Positions 31,888-44,004 of a DNA stretch of 64,000 nt are shown here, in pieces. The stretch's first letter is position 1. Every line of letters begins with the position of its first letter. A model generated the notes under the pieces. It was not told the origin of the DNA and searched no databases. It worked only from the letters and a program-made list of their open reading frames with translations. Location: NCBI RefSeq assembly GCF_947172395.1, contig NC_069085.1, positions 5,550,112 through 5,614,111 of the forward strand, read 5' to 3'. Position numbers and translations under genes: made by a program. The DNA is from Bicyclus anynana. Taxonomy: Eukaryota; Arthropoda; Insecta; Lepidoptera; Nymphalidae.

Positions 31888-32234
31888 GCCGTGATAGCCC
31901 AGTGGACCTCTGCCTTTGATTCGGAGGGCGTGTTCGAACCCAATCCGGGGCATGTACCTCCAATTTTTCCGATATTGAATATTAAATTTATTGAATTTTA
32001 GGAAATTAAATATCACGTGCTTAAAAACGGTGAAACGAAAACATCGTGAGGAAACCTGCATCTTTGCATACCTGACAATTTTCTCAATTCTTTACGTACG
32101 TGAAGTCTGCCAATTCGCATTGGGCCAGCGTGGTGAACTATGAGGTTTACCCCTCTCATTCTGAGATTCGGCTCACTGTTGAACATAGGTCTCCCTATGT
32201 TCAACAGTGAGCCGAATATAGCTTGTTGATGATG
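31888..32234 (+). mobile_element. SINE family B with an internal fold-back palindrome
   Basis: The head GCCGTGATAGCCCAGTGGAC with B box GTTCGAACCCAATCCGGGGC is followed by the family B body. Near its 3' end a perfect 23-bp inverted duplication (32166-32217) replaces the usual GAGAGGAGACTCG segment. Confidence 0.85.
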
Positions 32235-33130
32235 ACCTTGCTACAAACAACAATAGAACTTGTAGAAGGTTGTTGGTGGAGCTTTATCTGTTTTCTTAGT
32301 ACGTTCTACAATCACTGCCAGGCCCTGTGTACTTTGTAGACTGTGTAGTCTAGATAGGTATATAGTCCAACGCCGTATCGCTTCGTACCTAGGCACTATA
32401 CCGTAGCCTGTATGTATCTACGGCTATAACCTTCACATGGTAACAGAGAAAATGAAATTTTTACACAACGATTATACCAATCAATATATTGTGTTAATGA
32501 ATTACTTATATACATTGTTTTTATATATTTTATAGACTATAGAAATATAGACCGAAAGCGGTTAGAGAGATGATCTTAGCATTTCATGGATTCACCGTGC
32601 AGGTGCCGGGTCCATCGTGTGGCAGAGAGGAAATCTTCGATCACAAGAAACTATGTTAACCTTGTTTGACGAGCTCTTAATATTGGTGGGTACGTTTAAG
32701 ACAACCCAAAAAAAAACTTCAACGATACTCAATCGGCTCGTCAGATAAGTATTAGTTAAAAGCATAAAAGTTAGTTTGAGGGAGGGCTGGTTACAAGGTT
32801 GCAAAATAAAACAGTTTTATTTTTATTCTCTAACCATGTGTAGATTTTTTATTTTAAAGGAAATAATCACAAAATAACGAAAAAATATGTTTGCCCCCTG
32901 AAAAATATTTTCTCATGTGTTTTTTCCGCACCGCTGAAACCCGAAATAGTTGTATTACAAGCTTGTTATCATTTAATTTACTAAAACTAGCAATGCCAGC
33001 GATGCTTGAATAAATCACCATTTAGCATCAAGGGCTCTCCTACCAATTACCTAGACTGAATGACATGTTCACTCATAAGCTGTTTTGTTAATTAGAGAAA
33101 AATATAATATTAGGTAGGTACTTGTATATA

Positions 33131-33418
33131 GCCGTGATAGCCTAGTGGATATGACCTGTGTCTCCAATACCGGAGTGTGTGGGTTCGAATCCGGTCCAGG
33201 ACAATGTACCTCCAACTTTTCAGTAGTGTGCATTTTAAGCACGTGTCTCAAATGGTGAAGTAAAAACACCGTGAGGAAACCTGCACACCAAAGAATTTTC
33301 TTAATTCTCCGTGTGTGTGAAGTCTGCCAATCCGCATTTGGCCAGCGTGGTGGACTATTGGCATAACCCCTCTCATTCTGAGAGGAGACTCGAGCTCAGC
33401 AGTAGGTCGAATTTGATA
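33131..33418 (+). mobile_element. SINE family B
   Basis: The head GCCGTGATAGCCTAGTGGAT, the B box GGTTCGAATCCGGTCC and the body segments ATTTTAAGCACGTGTCTCAA and AGTCTGCCAATCCGCATTTG are all present. The 3' (GAT)n tail is lost. Confidence 0.82.
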
Positions 33419-34230
33419 ACGAGAACGAACTTGTATATTACCTACTGTATAATATTCTTTAAAGTTGTATATAAAATGTAGGTCACGCAATTCTCACATT
33501 GAGAAGGTTAAACAGTTTTTAATACTAGGCAATGTTTCCTATCGGAAGGGTGGTACAGATATCGGTCGATTTTCTGCGTATTCGTATCGACAACCTAGAC
33601 TGCTACTACGATCATAGAACCTGCAGCGATGTTCAACGTTCTCATGGTAACAGGAAAAGCAAACTCCTTCATGCAAGTCATTTATTGTGTTGGAATATCC
33701 ATTAAAAAGACCGAGTTGACATGAATAAATTATTTTTATAGCGGCCGTATATAGAAGGTAGGTGTTCTGGGCGGGCGGGACGCGTGGGTGGCAGACGGGG
33801 GTAGATTAAATTTCGTACCACATAGCTACGTTGCCTCGAGCTCACTTGTATTCATCACCGTAGGGTTGGAATTGCTTCCCGACGTATTTCATCTCACAAT
33901 GCTGTTCTGTCGTATCCGCCTAAGTACTCGTATACTAAAACAGGTTATATAAACGCAGGTGGAAGATTTTTTATTAAACTTTTTATCTCTCATTTATTAT
34001 TACTTAATCAGCTTAAAAGTAACAATGTTTATATTACTAGTATTCTACATAGTTAGCATGTTATAGGAAATGAATCATCATTTATATCGGTTTGTAAATA
34101 ATGTTCTGATGCTCTTCCAGATGGGCATCTGTGTATAAAATATAAATCTGTGAATGTAATACAGTTAGGTATTTATGAATTTTGTTACATATATTCAATG
34201 TAAGCTGTATAGGTAACATTGAGATGTTTT

Positions 34231-34589
34231 AGTCGTTGACGCCAAATTTGACACATTTTTATGTCGAGTTTGACGTCACAATTTTGTAAAATTTACGTAC
34301 CCACTTAAATAAAAAAGTTTTTGCGCGTCAGTACCATAGAACGATTCACGTGTGGATACCTACTCAGATACCTACCTACCTACTTAAAATAACAGTTGAA
34401 GGTTGATTTAGTCGTTGACGCCAAACTTGACACATTTTCATGTCGAGTTTGACGTCACAATTTTATAAAATTTACGTACCCACTTAAATAAAAAAGTTTT
34501 TACGCGTTAGTACCATAGAACGATTGACGTGTGGCTACCTACTCAGATACCTATCTACCTACTTAAAATAAACAGTTGAAGGTTGATTT
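34231..34589. repeat. Tandem duplication of a 179-bp unit
   Basis: Copies 34231-34409 and 34410-34589 begin AGTCGTTGACGCCAAA and end GGTTGATTT. They differ at only a handful of bases, so the duplication is recent. Confidence 0.92.
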
Positions 34590-35279
34590 CGAAAATCAAT
34601 ATCTTTACTTCTTAAACTGCTTATTATGCCCAATTATTTTTTTGTAGTATACTTATGTATATTAGTGTGTAACATCGTACTAGTCTTACTCATAGGCCTT
34701 ACCTCCGCGTCCGAAAATATCTCAAAATATCGCTGTAGTAATTTTGGAGAGACAAAAGTCTTTTTGTATCTGAAATATGAGCAAACGTTATCTTTATCTG
34801 TACTGGTAACATATAATATACTTTAATAGCTCCCTTTATACCTTGCTACTCGTACTTTAGGTGTGGTCTCATGAGAGTTGAGTCATTAAAGACCTACGTC
34901 AACAAACGTTGCAGCGCCATCTAACAGTAGCGCTGTGAATGTTGAACGGTGGTAAAGCTTTGCCTTCTTGCCGATGGTTTGTAAAAAAGCACGTCATGTT
35001 GCGGAAAACGGAAGAACTAATTTTCTTCTATAGCTTATGGTTGCAATCAAAAAGCGATTGTGGCGCCCCCAGCCAAGGCTTTTATTACTAGCTTATGCCT
35101 CGCGGTTTTACCACTTAGTGCCCGTTCCCGTGGCAATACGGGGATAAAATATATATATTTATATAAATATAGCCTATGAAATTCACAAAAAAACGTGGCT
35201 TTCGAGTGGTTAAAGAATTTGCAAAATCGGTTTAATTCGTATCCAGAGATACCCTCCACAAACCACAAAATTTACCTTT

Positions 35280-37260
35280 TATATAATTTAATTCTAAAAA
35301 ATTTACCTGTTTATAATATTGGTAGATTCCTTTGGATCAGTATCGGTGTGTTTTTTTTTGCATAAATTGCGTAATTATATTGAATATGCTTTTGTTGCTG
35401 CATGTAGTTTTTATTTATGCAAAATTAAACTATAAAGCTGAAAATCAACATGAAATAAATCGTCAATATTTTATGCACTTTCTGTATTTATATTTTTATT
35501 AGTCACAATATTTACTATAAATTATTGCATAAAATAATCATTTTATGTTATTGCTAATAACAATCACAATTTACTTTGGCTTACAAGAAATAATACTTAA
35601 AATAATTTAATTACTAACTATTTTATTTATACTCGATCTAATAGTCACATATAATTATAATCTATTTTTAAACAAAAATATAAAATTGATTCGAATAACG
35701 AAAATTTTAAACACTTTGGATTTACGATCATCTTAAAACAAAAAGGAATTAATCACAAGTTAAAATTATTTAAGTAGGTACATATCTGTATTTTAAATTT
35801 TAGATATAATACCTACGCTAAGTTATGGTGAATAAAGCAAAATAAAAAAGAATTTAATTTTTTTCATGTAGAATAAAATATATTAAATCCCATCCAGATT
35901 TGTATCTAGAATCTACATTTGAAGTGCGCAAATATTTTGAAATTGCACAATTATTTTTAAATTGAAAACTATTTAAGACTATTAAATGACCCTATTTTAT
36001 AATTTTAACTTTATGAAATGACTGTAAGCAAACCAGATTACCTGTATTATGTAGTATGGTAAAATATCCAAACTTAGTAAAAACTTGCCGAATTGCTCAA
36101 TAGTTCAGATTTTATTTGATAAGTTAATTGGTAATTATTATAATCCTAGCATTTGAGAGTACCTTAATTTTAAAGTGACACATATTATAATTTATAGGTA
36201 ATTTTATTTTATAATATATTTGTAAATATTCTACTTTTACGTAATGAGACGTAGACAACTACCTACGTATATTGATCTCTAAATAATGGATTTATGAGAT
36301 TTTTGGGACATGAACCATATTCCTAAAACATACGTAATATTACAAAAAACTACGAAAGTAGGTTATATACCTATTTACTGTTTAATTTGGCACATGCATT
36401 CACAGTCCCCTCTTTTCAGAGGGCGAATTCTTAAATTAATTACTTAATTAGTTACTTACTTAATATTAATTTATTTGAAGAGTTTGTAAAATCGACTCTA
36501 CATTAACCTCTGTTAGTGTTAAATGTTGCGTATTAAAACCGAAGATTGAATTAATTAATTAAATAGTGACCTTACAAATTTTTTTTAGTAAAGAGTAAAT
36601 AAAGTACTGTCTAGAGTAAAAAACAGAATTAAATATTTACATAATTATAACACCTAGATAACTTTGGTACTAAGTAAAGTAAAACGAACATGGTGTTGAA
36701 GTGTCAAAAACTACGTTCTTTTCCAAACCCAGTATGCGTAAGTTTACTAAAATTGCAGTTTCTCTATAAATTTTGAGTGATTTACAAAACTTTCAAATAC
36801 GTTCGTTATAATATTATGGTGTTACCATTTTTCTATATATTATATATCTTATTTTTTAGAATAAATACAATATAGTTACTTAATATTACAATTTCAAGAC
36901 GATCACCGATATCTCATAAGTAAAAGAAGATTACATTTAATTATGTAAAACATGAGCACTATAATGTAACCTTTCTTATCTAAACGTTTCTCTGAACAAC
37001 AAATTATTATTATATGAGATGGTAAAGATTATTGTATACTTTTAGCTTAGCGTATATTAAAATGTATTATAATTTATAAAAGTCTGGCTACATCGAAAAC
37101 CTAAGTAATAAAATCTAAATGTAGGTATTTTATGTGTAATTTAATGTAACTTATTAAATACTTTTTGCGAAATATCTAATAAGAAAACATCAAAAAACGT
37201 ACTATTTTTTAAAACAATGTATCTAAAAAAATTTATAAGTAGGTATATCAATTTTTTTAG
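35280..37260. other. Very AT-rich desert
   Basis: Almost only A/T-rich sequence without open frames over 60 codons, recognisable repeats or splice-flanked coding segments. Confidence 0.55.
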
Positions 37261-37270
37261 ATACATTTTA

Positions 37271-37302
37271 GGACGTTTCTAGGACAGGACGTTTCTAGGA
37301 CA
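37271..37302. repeat. Two tandem 16-bp units
   Basis: GGACGTTTCTAGGACA occurs twice in a row, just left of the TIR element at 37308. Confidence 0.9.
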
Positions 37303-37307
37303 GGAAG

Positions 37308-37723
37308 ACTAGAGTTTGGCTAATGAAAGTAGAGACTGAAATAGCCCCACAAATTCAAAAAAATATCTACTAATCTTTATTAAAAAAACGTATCTGTGTG
37401 AAACTACATATTGAAAAAACTTGGGCGCGCCCGCACGCATGTGCACGCTGTTGGCGGCAGCGCACGGTGAATGGTGCGCAGAATAGGTTACGCACAAAAA
37501 CGTAATGCTGTCATTCGTTCATCGAATTTAACTGCCCATATTTTTTCATACCGGGGGCTATATATGAGAAGTCGATTCTTAAGGAGTACACTCCAAAAAT
37601 TAAACTGTAATTATCAAACTGGAGTTCTTTTGAGTTATTTCAATATTTGCACTATTATTTTGGGAAACGCCCTCCATTTTGCCGGTCGATTTCAGTCTCT
37701 ACTTTCATTAGCCAAACTCTAGT
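37308..37723. mobile_element. MITE with perfect 35-bp terminal inverted repeats
   Basis: Arms 37308-37342 and 37689-37723 are exact inverted copies (GAGTTTGGCTAATGAAAGTA core). A TA dinucleotide at each end is compatible with a Tc1/mariner-type TA duplication. It is about 414 bp with no coding content; open frames entering both ends share a C-terminal peptide only because of the inverted repeat. Confidence 0.88.
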
Positions 37724-38103
37724 TAAATTTTTTTCTTAAATAAAATTATCTACTGTCTTCGAAGAAATGCTCCAAAGGCCAGGTATTCTTAGATTAAATA
37801 TGAATAGGTTGGTAAATCTCAGATTTCTTGCAAAAATTAAGTAGTTAGGTAGGTAGGTATACCTGAACAAGTATTTTTTGAAATAAAATCTTTATTCAGC
37901 TGGTATTTCTCCTGCCGTTACTTTTTGAACGTGACCGTAAAATCAAATTGATAGAAGTTCCTATAAAAATAGATAGGTACTTTTTAACAAGTCTGTCAGT
38001 GAATAGGTACTCTACTACCTTTTCGGATAGCAGATTTTAGTAAATAGTATAGTTAAGTACCTCACTCATTTCCAATTTTTGATTTCTGCGGGGGATCAAA
38101 GTC

Positions 38104-38109
38104 TTTATT
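38104..38109 (-). terminator. Candidate polyadenylation signal of the bHLH gene
   Basis: AATAAA on the minus strand about 150 nt past the stop codon at 38257. Another is at 37891-37896. Confidence 0.4.
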
Positions 38110-38256
38110 CTTTGAAAACAATTACTTTATGGTAAATTAGACTTCCTTTTCGAATACGTAAATAACTAAATACCTACCTACTTACTCACAGTTACCTAAC
38201 TAGTTATCTTAAGTTACTTAAAGTATGACTTATTGGCTGGTTGAACGGTTCACTGC

Positions 38257-41200
38257 TCAAGATGGGGGATCTGGAGGAGCGGGCAGTCCAGTTGTTGGTG
38301 GCTGCAGAAGCTTTGCAGCTGCCGGCAAACTAGCCAAGTCGAACCCGGGGGGTGGCACTATACCAGCAGCGGTTGCCGTGCCTTGCAAGTACGCTACTAA
38401 CCTGAAAAGGAAAAACGCTTTGAAACTCTCAATATTTACAAGTAAGGCACCTACTTAATTAGGATTACCAGCAATATCTGTTTAAACCTTGCTTAAAGAC
38501 CCTGGCCTTTAGAACTGCAACAAGTTCTACCTATATTAGAACGGATATCAAAGCTGATCTAGTAGGATCTTACGATATTTGGGGCAGGGAGAACAACACG
38601 AGTGGAAAAGGGAGTGTTAATTGATAGTTAAGGAATTCCTTAACCCTACGCCGATTGGTCACAAGTCCAGAGCTCTGCTCGGAGATTTTCTCTGCCACGC
38701 GATGGACCGTGCCACGGTGAATCCATGGAATGCTAAGATATTCGTCTCAGAGCAAACACCAAATATGTAGGTACTTAGTATTTTTTAAGACACTCATTTT
38801 ATTGACAAAGAAATTCGGAATAGCAACCCAGATTCACACACAGCAGAATAACGAAAGTCACTGACATAGCTCATCTAGTCGTGAAGTTGAAGTGGCAATG
38901 CGCACATAGTTCGAAGAGCCAATGGCCGGAACCCTACACCGGAAAGCGCAGTGTTAGTCGATTCCTCACTTCTTGCAGGAAGCCGCTGGATGCCAGATGC
39001 CCGAAACCGTGATGTTTGGAAGTCTATACAAGAAGCCTATGTCCAGCAGTGAACGTCCATCGGCTGATAATGATGATGATGATTTGAAAAGTAGATTACG
39101 TTACAAGCACCGGAGAGTACATTAAGGCATCGTCGGTCCCGATTATAATTATTATTAGAGTCAAAGATTATTATCACTCTAAGCCTAACGTGTAGTACTC
39201 GTAGAGCAGCATGATGGGTAGATGCTGCTTTATTGGGTGAGATTTGGAACTTTGAGTCTAGTCTAAGCTCCAAATCCCATCACCTTAAGAAGGTAAGCTT
39301 GTGGCAGTGCAGAAATAAAAAATACGAGTTGCAAATGATAAATCTGATCCCTTTTGATATTGCCGTTTTGAAATAATATGATCCTACCTTCGTAGTTCCT
39401 CAAGTGCACTCGCCTGCATAAGGATGTAGTTTTTGGCTAATAGCAGTGTTGCTATTTTGGACAGCTTCCGGACGGACGGCGAATGTGCGTACGGTATAAC
39501 GCTGCGAAGCTCATCTAGCGCATCGTTCTGAAAAGTACAAAAACATAATATGTTGAATGAATGTTATGAACTTGGAATATGAAACAATATTGGTACATAC
39601 GTATTAGAAATCGTAGGTTTATCATCTCCAGAAGTATGATAATATAACATTATCTAGGGGCACAACATTCACTTTAACTTGGTAAAAAAATTTCGACTGA
39701 AACATGGAAAATGATTTTTTTGTTGAAACTATACCTATTTTTTGTGGTACCTACCTATTTATTTACATCAATAACACTAAATATTATAATGACCATAACG
39801 TCATACGTAGGTATATAATTGTAACAGTAATAGAACTTACGGAAAGGAGAAAAATAAAATAAAATTAAAATGCATTACAATTTTGACAATTCCAATTATT
39901 TTTTGGAACAAAATCAACACAAGCTTTAGTGTTTATTCGTTTTTGTAGCGTGTTTGTTGTGTTGTGCATTTTCCGTGTCAGTGTACTGTTTTCTACAGAT
40001 AAGATCCACTATATTTAATCTTGTTTTCTTAACAAATGGGTTCAACAGTTTTCACAAGGAAAATTTAAAAATAACCTACTAGTCTTGATGTATGCGGAAG
40101 AAAAATTAATGGTCGATCAAACATTATCGATTAATCAGCCAAGCGCAAATAGTGATATTGAGTTTGATTTATTTTCAGATCAGTTTTTTCTTATACGATA
40201 GTTTATCAGTATCAGCCTAATTTAACGGTGCCTTCCTCATTATAGAAGTTGGCATATGGAGCTTAGATCCACCACGCTGCTTCAATGCAGGCAGCAGGTT
40301 GGCGGGTTTAAGATGAATAACAGCTTAACGTGCTCGCCGAGGCACGGAGTGTGGCAACACCAACTTCGCCTAATGAAAATTTCTTAAAAAATGAAAAGCT
40401 CAGTATTTATTTATGCCCAGTTCGACGTAGGATTCGAACCCTAGACATCGTGGTCTGGAGTCACATAGCCACAGTGCCACAGAGCAAATAAAACGGTAAA
40501 ACCGTGGTATCTAAAAATGCATAAAGCATATTAAAAATATATAAAAAGCAATACTTACTAAATCGTGCATTCTTCGTCGCTCTCGGGCGTTTATATTTAG
40601 GCGTACGGTTTTTCCTTGTCTTATTTTCTGTTTCGATTTTCCTTCACCTATAGCTCTGAAAATAAAAAAAAATTATATTAACAAGGCAAATCGTAAATTA
40701 GAGTAATTATTGAAGAAAGAAGAAGAATGGTTCAATTTTAGACCGGTATAACTCTACTAAAATAAGTTCTAGTAACCCTTGCCTTCTAATACTGGGGTCA
40801 CAAGTGAAGGGAAGCATAACAAGTGCTTGGTGTACATTGAAATGGGTACATAGTTCCCGTATGTCACTTTTTCGATCACTAGGGTTAGAGCTTTTTTTTT
40901 TTTAGAGTAGGGTTTGGCCTATTGCAAGTTGAATGTGGGTATGTAGAATTTTATGAATGTGATGCTTCGTTCAATGAAGATCATTTGTGTATTTTCGTTT
41001 TATGGGACTATAATATTATATTGTATCACTTAAGCATCATTCGGTAAAATTATGTAGCTAGCTGTTTGTTACATAATTTCCCAAAAAATATTAGACCTAT
41101 TTTGACGAAATTCAGCCCAGAGGTTGATTGTCGAAACATTTCTTGCGGGTTAGTATGAATTCAAGATTCACGCGGACGAAGCTAGTGTAAACAAAATTTT

Positions 41201-41699
41201 TATACATTTGTACTACAACTTGGAAATTTAACCCTCGTAATGTTATGGTGTTGAGAAAATATAAGCATCTCTCATCAAGTTATTATGTAGGTAGGTATAG
41301 GAGTTTATAATCATCTTGCGTTATACAGATCATATAGTAAACTAGAAGTTGGGTTCTACTGCTTATTTATCAAATGCATTTTCTTTATTAAGGTAGATAT
41401 TTATATAAAAAAAATTCACATTAACGCATGCGTAATCGAATAAATAACAAAAAGAACTTGCGTACCTAAATAGGTAGGTATATAAAACTCATGACTAACC
41501 TCTGCCCATAACTGGTTCCCGGCTCCGGTTGGTTTTCATCACTAGGGTAGCAATGCTGCGGAGGCGGAGGCTGGCCTCCTTGCATATAAAAGCCGCCGAG
41601 GCCGACAGCACCGAGCGGCGTCCGTCTACCCGGCACCGACTGCGGAGGAGAGTGCGACTCGCCCAGAGGCACTCCTTCCCAGGTCCTCCGCCCCTCCAT
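38257..41699 (-). CDS. Oli: bHLH transcription factor, BHLHE22/23-Oli type, 193 aa, four exons
   Basis: Minus-strand exons 41699-41500, 40655-40559, 39527-39388 and 38401-38257 (TGA). All junctions are GT-AG and phases fit. Residues 1-67 are a Pro/Gly-rich N-terminus (MEGRRTWEGV). Exon 2 carries the basic region (RLNINARERRRMHDL). Exon 3 supplies helix-loop-helix (NDALDELRSVIPYAHSPSV, RKLSKIATLLLAKNYILM). Exon 4 gives the short tail (RLVAYLQGT, PPGFDLASLPAAAKL, ending PDPPS). The bHLH block is almost that of vertebrate BHLHE22/BHLHE23 and Drosophila Oli, E-box binding regulators of neuronal identity in the Olig/Beta3 group. The tail motif LPAAAKL also recalls Oli. Length (193 aa) is close to the fly protein. 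It should act in the nucleus as a dimer, probably in the nervous system (family knowledge). No upstream in-frame ATG extends exon 1 convincingly. Confidence 0.95.
38585..38735. repeat. Dispersed repeat E, partial copy
   Basis: CGAGTGGAAAAGGGAGTGTT, TCCTTAACCCTACGC and GTCACAAGT follow the order of the copies at 14150 and 43645. A reversed piece of the right part (TTCATGGATTCACCGTG) is at about 32581-32630. Confidence 0.55.
38845..39085 (+). mobile_element. RTE 3' fragment in an intergenic/UTR-proximal position
   Basis: AACGAAAGTCACTGACATAGC, AAGTTGAAGTGGCAATG, GTGATGTTTGGAAGTC and CGTCCATCGGCTGATAATGATGATG match the RTE end, with small deletions. It sits in intron 3 of the bHLH gene, in antisense orientation to it. 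Confidence 0.85.
40240..40490 (-). mobile_element. tRNA-derived SINE (family C), minus orientation
   Basis: The minus strand gives a tRNA-like head (GCACTGTGGCTATGTGAC, then GGTTCGAATCCTACG) and a body containing CACACTCCGTGCCTCGGCGA and AGCGTGGTGGATCTAAGCTC. It is in intron 2 of the bHLH gene (between exons 40655-40559 and 39527-39388). Confidence 0.65.
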
Positions 41700-41756
41700 T
41701 ATTAGACAAAACTAGCACATAACACCAAAAAGATCTGATAGGATAAAAAAAGTTGT

Positions 41757-41918
41757 CTATGATAATTTAAAAATACATAACACTGGCTGGAGTATTGACG
41801 GATGTTTGAATTTGGAACGGCGTTGACAGACTGTGAAGCTGTGCGGCGAGAAGTTGAGGCGGTCCACAGATCGATCGGGGCACGCAGCTGGGGCGCGCAC
41901 CCCTCTGATCTCCGCCAT
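41757..41918 (-). other. Upstream ORF candidate in the bHLH gene leader
   Basis: An ATG at 41918 opens a 53-codon frame ending TAG at 41757, 57 nt before the main ATG at 41699. If the leader is unspliced here, this would be a uORF. Start context AACAATGG is good. The peptide has no recognised motif. Confidence 0.3.
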
Positions 41919-41919
41919 T

Positions 41920-41960
41920 GTTCGGGATGCGAATGTGATTTATATTATCCCTCCCGATGA
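41920..41960 (-). promoter_or_regulatory. Candidate core promoter of the bHLH gene
   Basis: The minus strand has ATAATATAAATCACATTC, a TATA-like box about 240 nt upstream of the start codon, next to a GC-rich leader. Position is plausible but unproven. Confidence 0.3.
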
Positions 41961-42288
41961 ATCGGTGCGGCCATTGTTGTACGAGTATTATGGTCATGAT
42001 GCTTGCACAATAATTAATATTCCATTTCATATTTTATTATACATACAAAGTAAATCCAACGAAATTATTCATAGAATTTTTGTTTTTTCTTAAGCACTTG
42101 TTGATCCAGTTGTTAGCTTATGTGCCTACAGATAATGAGGTCCTGGGTTCGAGTACTGGGTCGTGGTATACTTAGAATACTAGCGGACGGCCGCGACTTG
42201 ATCGGCCGTTAGACCTCTTTAATCCGGCCCTCTCGCAAACTCCGTTCTTAGCGGATGTCTACTAACTATAAATTACTTCAAAGTCAAA

Positions 42289-42345
42289 GTCAAAATTCAT
42301 TTATTTCAAATAGGCTTAGTTTACAAGCTCTTTCGAAACGTCATA
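42289..42345 (-). repeat. Dispersed repeat fragment (inverted copy)
   Basis: AAATAGGCTTAGTTTACAAG, then CTCTTTCGAAA, is the reverse of the 28564 copy. Confidence 0.5.
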
Positions 42346-42665
42346 ATATTAAACTTAAGATTGACTTCCACAGCCAAATTTCTTACTTGTACGTCAAGCA
42401 GACGTAGACGACAATGACCTTTCGCTTTTATACATTAAGATTCTTCTGAGAAATTCTCAGTAAAAAGTAAGGAAGTTGATGGTACTATGGTGATATTAAA
42501 AAACTCCGTGCCTCAAGGAGCACGTTAAGCCATCGGTCCTGTTGACCTATTCACTATTTTTTTGCTCTTTATTATCAACCTTTTAATATAAACATAGATA
42601 CAATTGGAAAATCTCATCTAACTAATGTATAATATACCACCAGTTACCACGACTAGTAGGTTTGA

Positions 42666-42997
42666 CGGCCTCCGTGGCGCAGTGGTATGCGCGGTAAATT
42701 TAATGACGGAGGTCCTGGGTTCGATCCCCGGCTGGGCCGATTGAGGTTTTCTTAATTGGTCCAGGTCTAGCTGGTGGGAGGCTTCGGCCGTGGCTAGTTA
42801 CCACCCTACCGACAAAGACGTACCGCCAAGCGATTTAGCGTTCCGGTATGATGTCGTGTAGAAACCGAAAGGAATGTGGATTTTCATCCTCCTCCTAACA
42901 AGTTAGCCCGCTTCCATCTTAGATTACATCATCACTTACCATCAGGTGAGATTGTAGTCAAGGACTAACTTGTAAAGAATAAAAAAAAAAAAAAAAA
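42666..42997 (+). mobile_element. SINE family A, most complete copy
   Basis: tRNA-like head CGGCCTCCGTGGCGCAGTGG with B box GGTTCGATCCCCGGC. Body GCTGGTGGGAGGCTTCGGCC and CGTTCCGGTATGATGTCGTG. 3' part CATCAGGTGAGATTGTAGTC, AACTTGTAAAGAAT and an 18-base A run. Approximate GTAG(G)TTTG repeats flank it. The reference for other family A copies. Confidence 0.88.
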
Positions 42998-43255
42998 GTA
43001 GTTTGTTATGTATAATCTCAATTTCTTATAGGTATGTAAACTGCCATAAGTCAAAGATAGTGAATTAGTATGCTGGTCATTATCACTAAAATCTGACAGT
43101 GATCGTTTCGAATATACTTAGGCCCGCCAACTCTCATTGTCAGCAGCGTGGTGGGTCTATATTCTTAAGATCTATATATATAAGATATATATAAGATCTA
43201 TATTCCTTCTTCTATACGGGAGGGAAGCCTGGCCCTGTAGGTAGTGGCACGTTAA

Positions 43256-43356
43256 CACGTTCGCTGCGTCACTGATTTTTAAGTACTTTACCAATACAAT
43301 ACGAGGTTTTTGTGGCGTGGTACGAGGTTAATTGACCTCGTACCGCAGTGAACGTG
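43256..43356. mobile_element. piggyBac-like MITE flanked by TTAA
   Basis: Begins CACGTTCGCTGCG and ends with inverted CGCAGTGAACGTG. TTAA sits immediately outside at 43252-43255 and 43357-43360, the duplication typical of piggyBac elements. The centre has the perfect palindrome GTACGAGGTTAATTGACC and its mirror (43319-43342). 101 bp, noncoding. Confidence 0.75.
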
Positions 43357-43644
43357 TTAAAATAGATCTAGACCGACTGCTTAATGTTCTCTCCAAGGCA
43401 CCGGGATGTAACTTCATTAAGTAACTTCCCAAATCAGGGTTGAAAAATTTTACTGAAAATTTCTTAAAAGTTCTGTATTTCTCAGCTTGATCTAGGATCC
43501 TGAATCTCATGAATCCACTGCACATAGAATAACTACTAGCCAACGAGGCTGCTATACTACTTGATTACACGAGACTTTGCATTATGTTATTGCCGCGTTG
43601 GCCGCTTTTAAATTTACATGTTTTTAATAAATAGTGAGGAAATA

Positions 43645-44004
43645 GTAGTCTGTGACGGATATGACGTCGCTCATTCTCGTGTTGGCTTCAGTGTGCTCGT
43701 GGCGTCCGAGCCGTCCACATCTCTTGTTGTGTAATTCTTTATGGGTTACTTGGTATAGGCGGGGAGAGTGACTTGAGTGGAAATGGGGATGGTTTGATAT
43801 CAGTCAAAGGATCCTTAAACCCTACACACATCGTTCACAAGTGCGTGACTCCACTCAAGGTCATTCGCTGCCATTCTAGGGTCTTATTTTGGTTACAGTT
43901 TGATTTGTTAATTAAGTTGTCCTGACAAATGTTGTTAATCATACCCTTTGTTCGACATTAGTTTTCTTATTTTTGTATCCACTTCTGAGGCCTATAATAA
44001 TTAG
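43645..44004. repeat. Dispersed repeat E, copy 2
   Basis: Collinear with 14150-14545, but lacks the segment between TCGTGTTGGCT and CAGT(A/G)TGCTCGTGG and carries an extra piece near 43880-43920. No coding frame seen. Confidence 0.75.

Noticed and set aside
37309..37722. Two small proteins sharing the C-terminus FQSLLSLAKL
   Set aside because: The shared peptide comes from the perfect terminal inverted repeats of a MITE, not from homologous genes.
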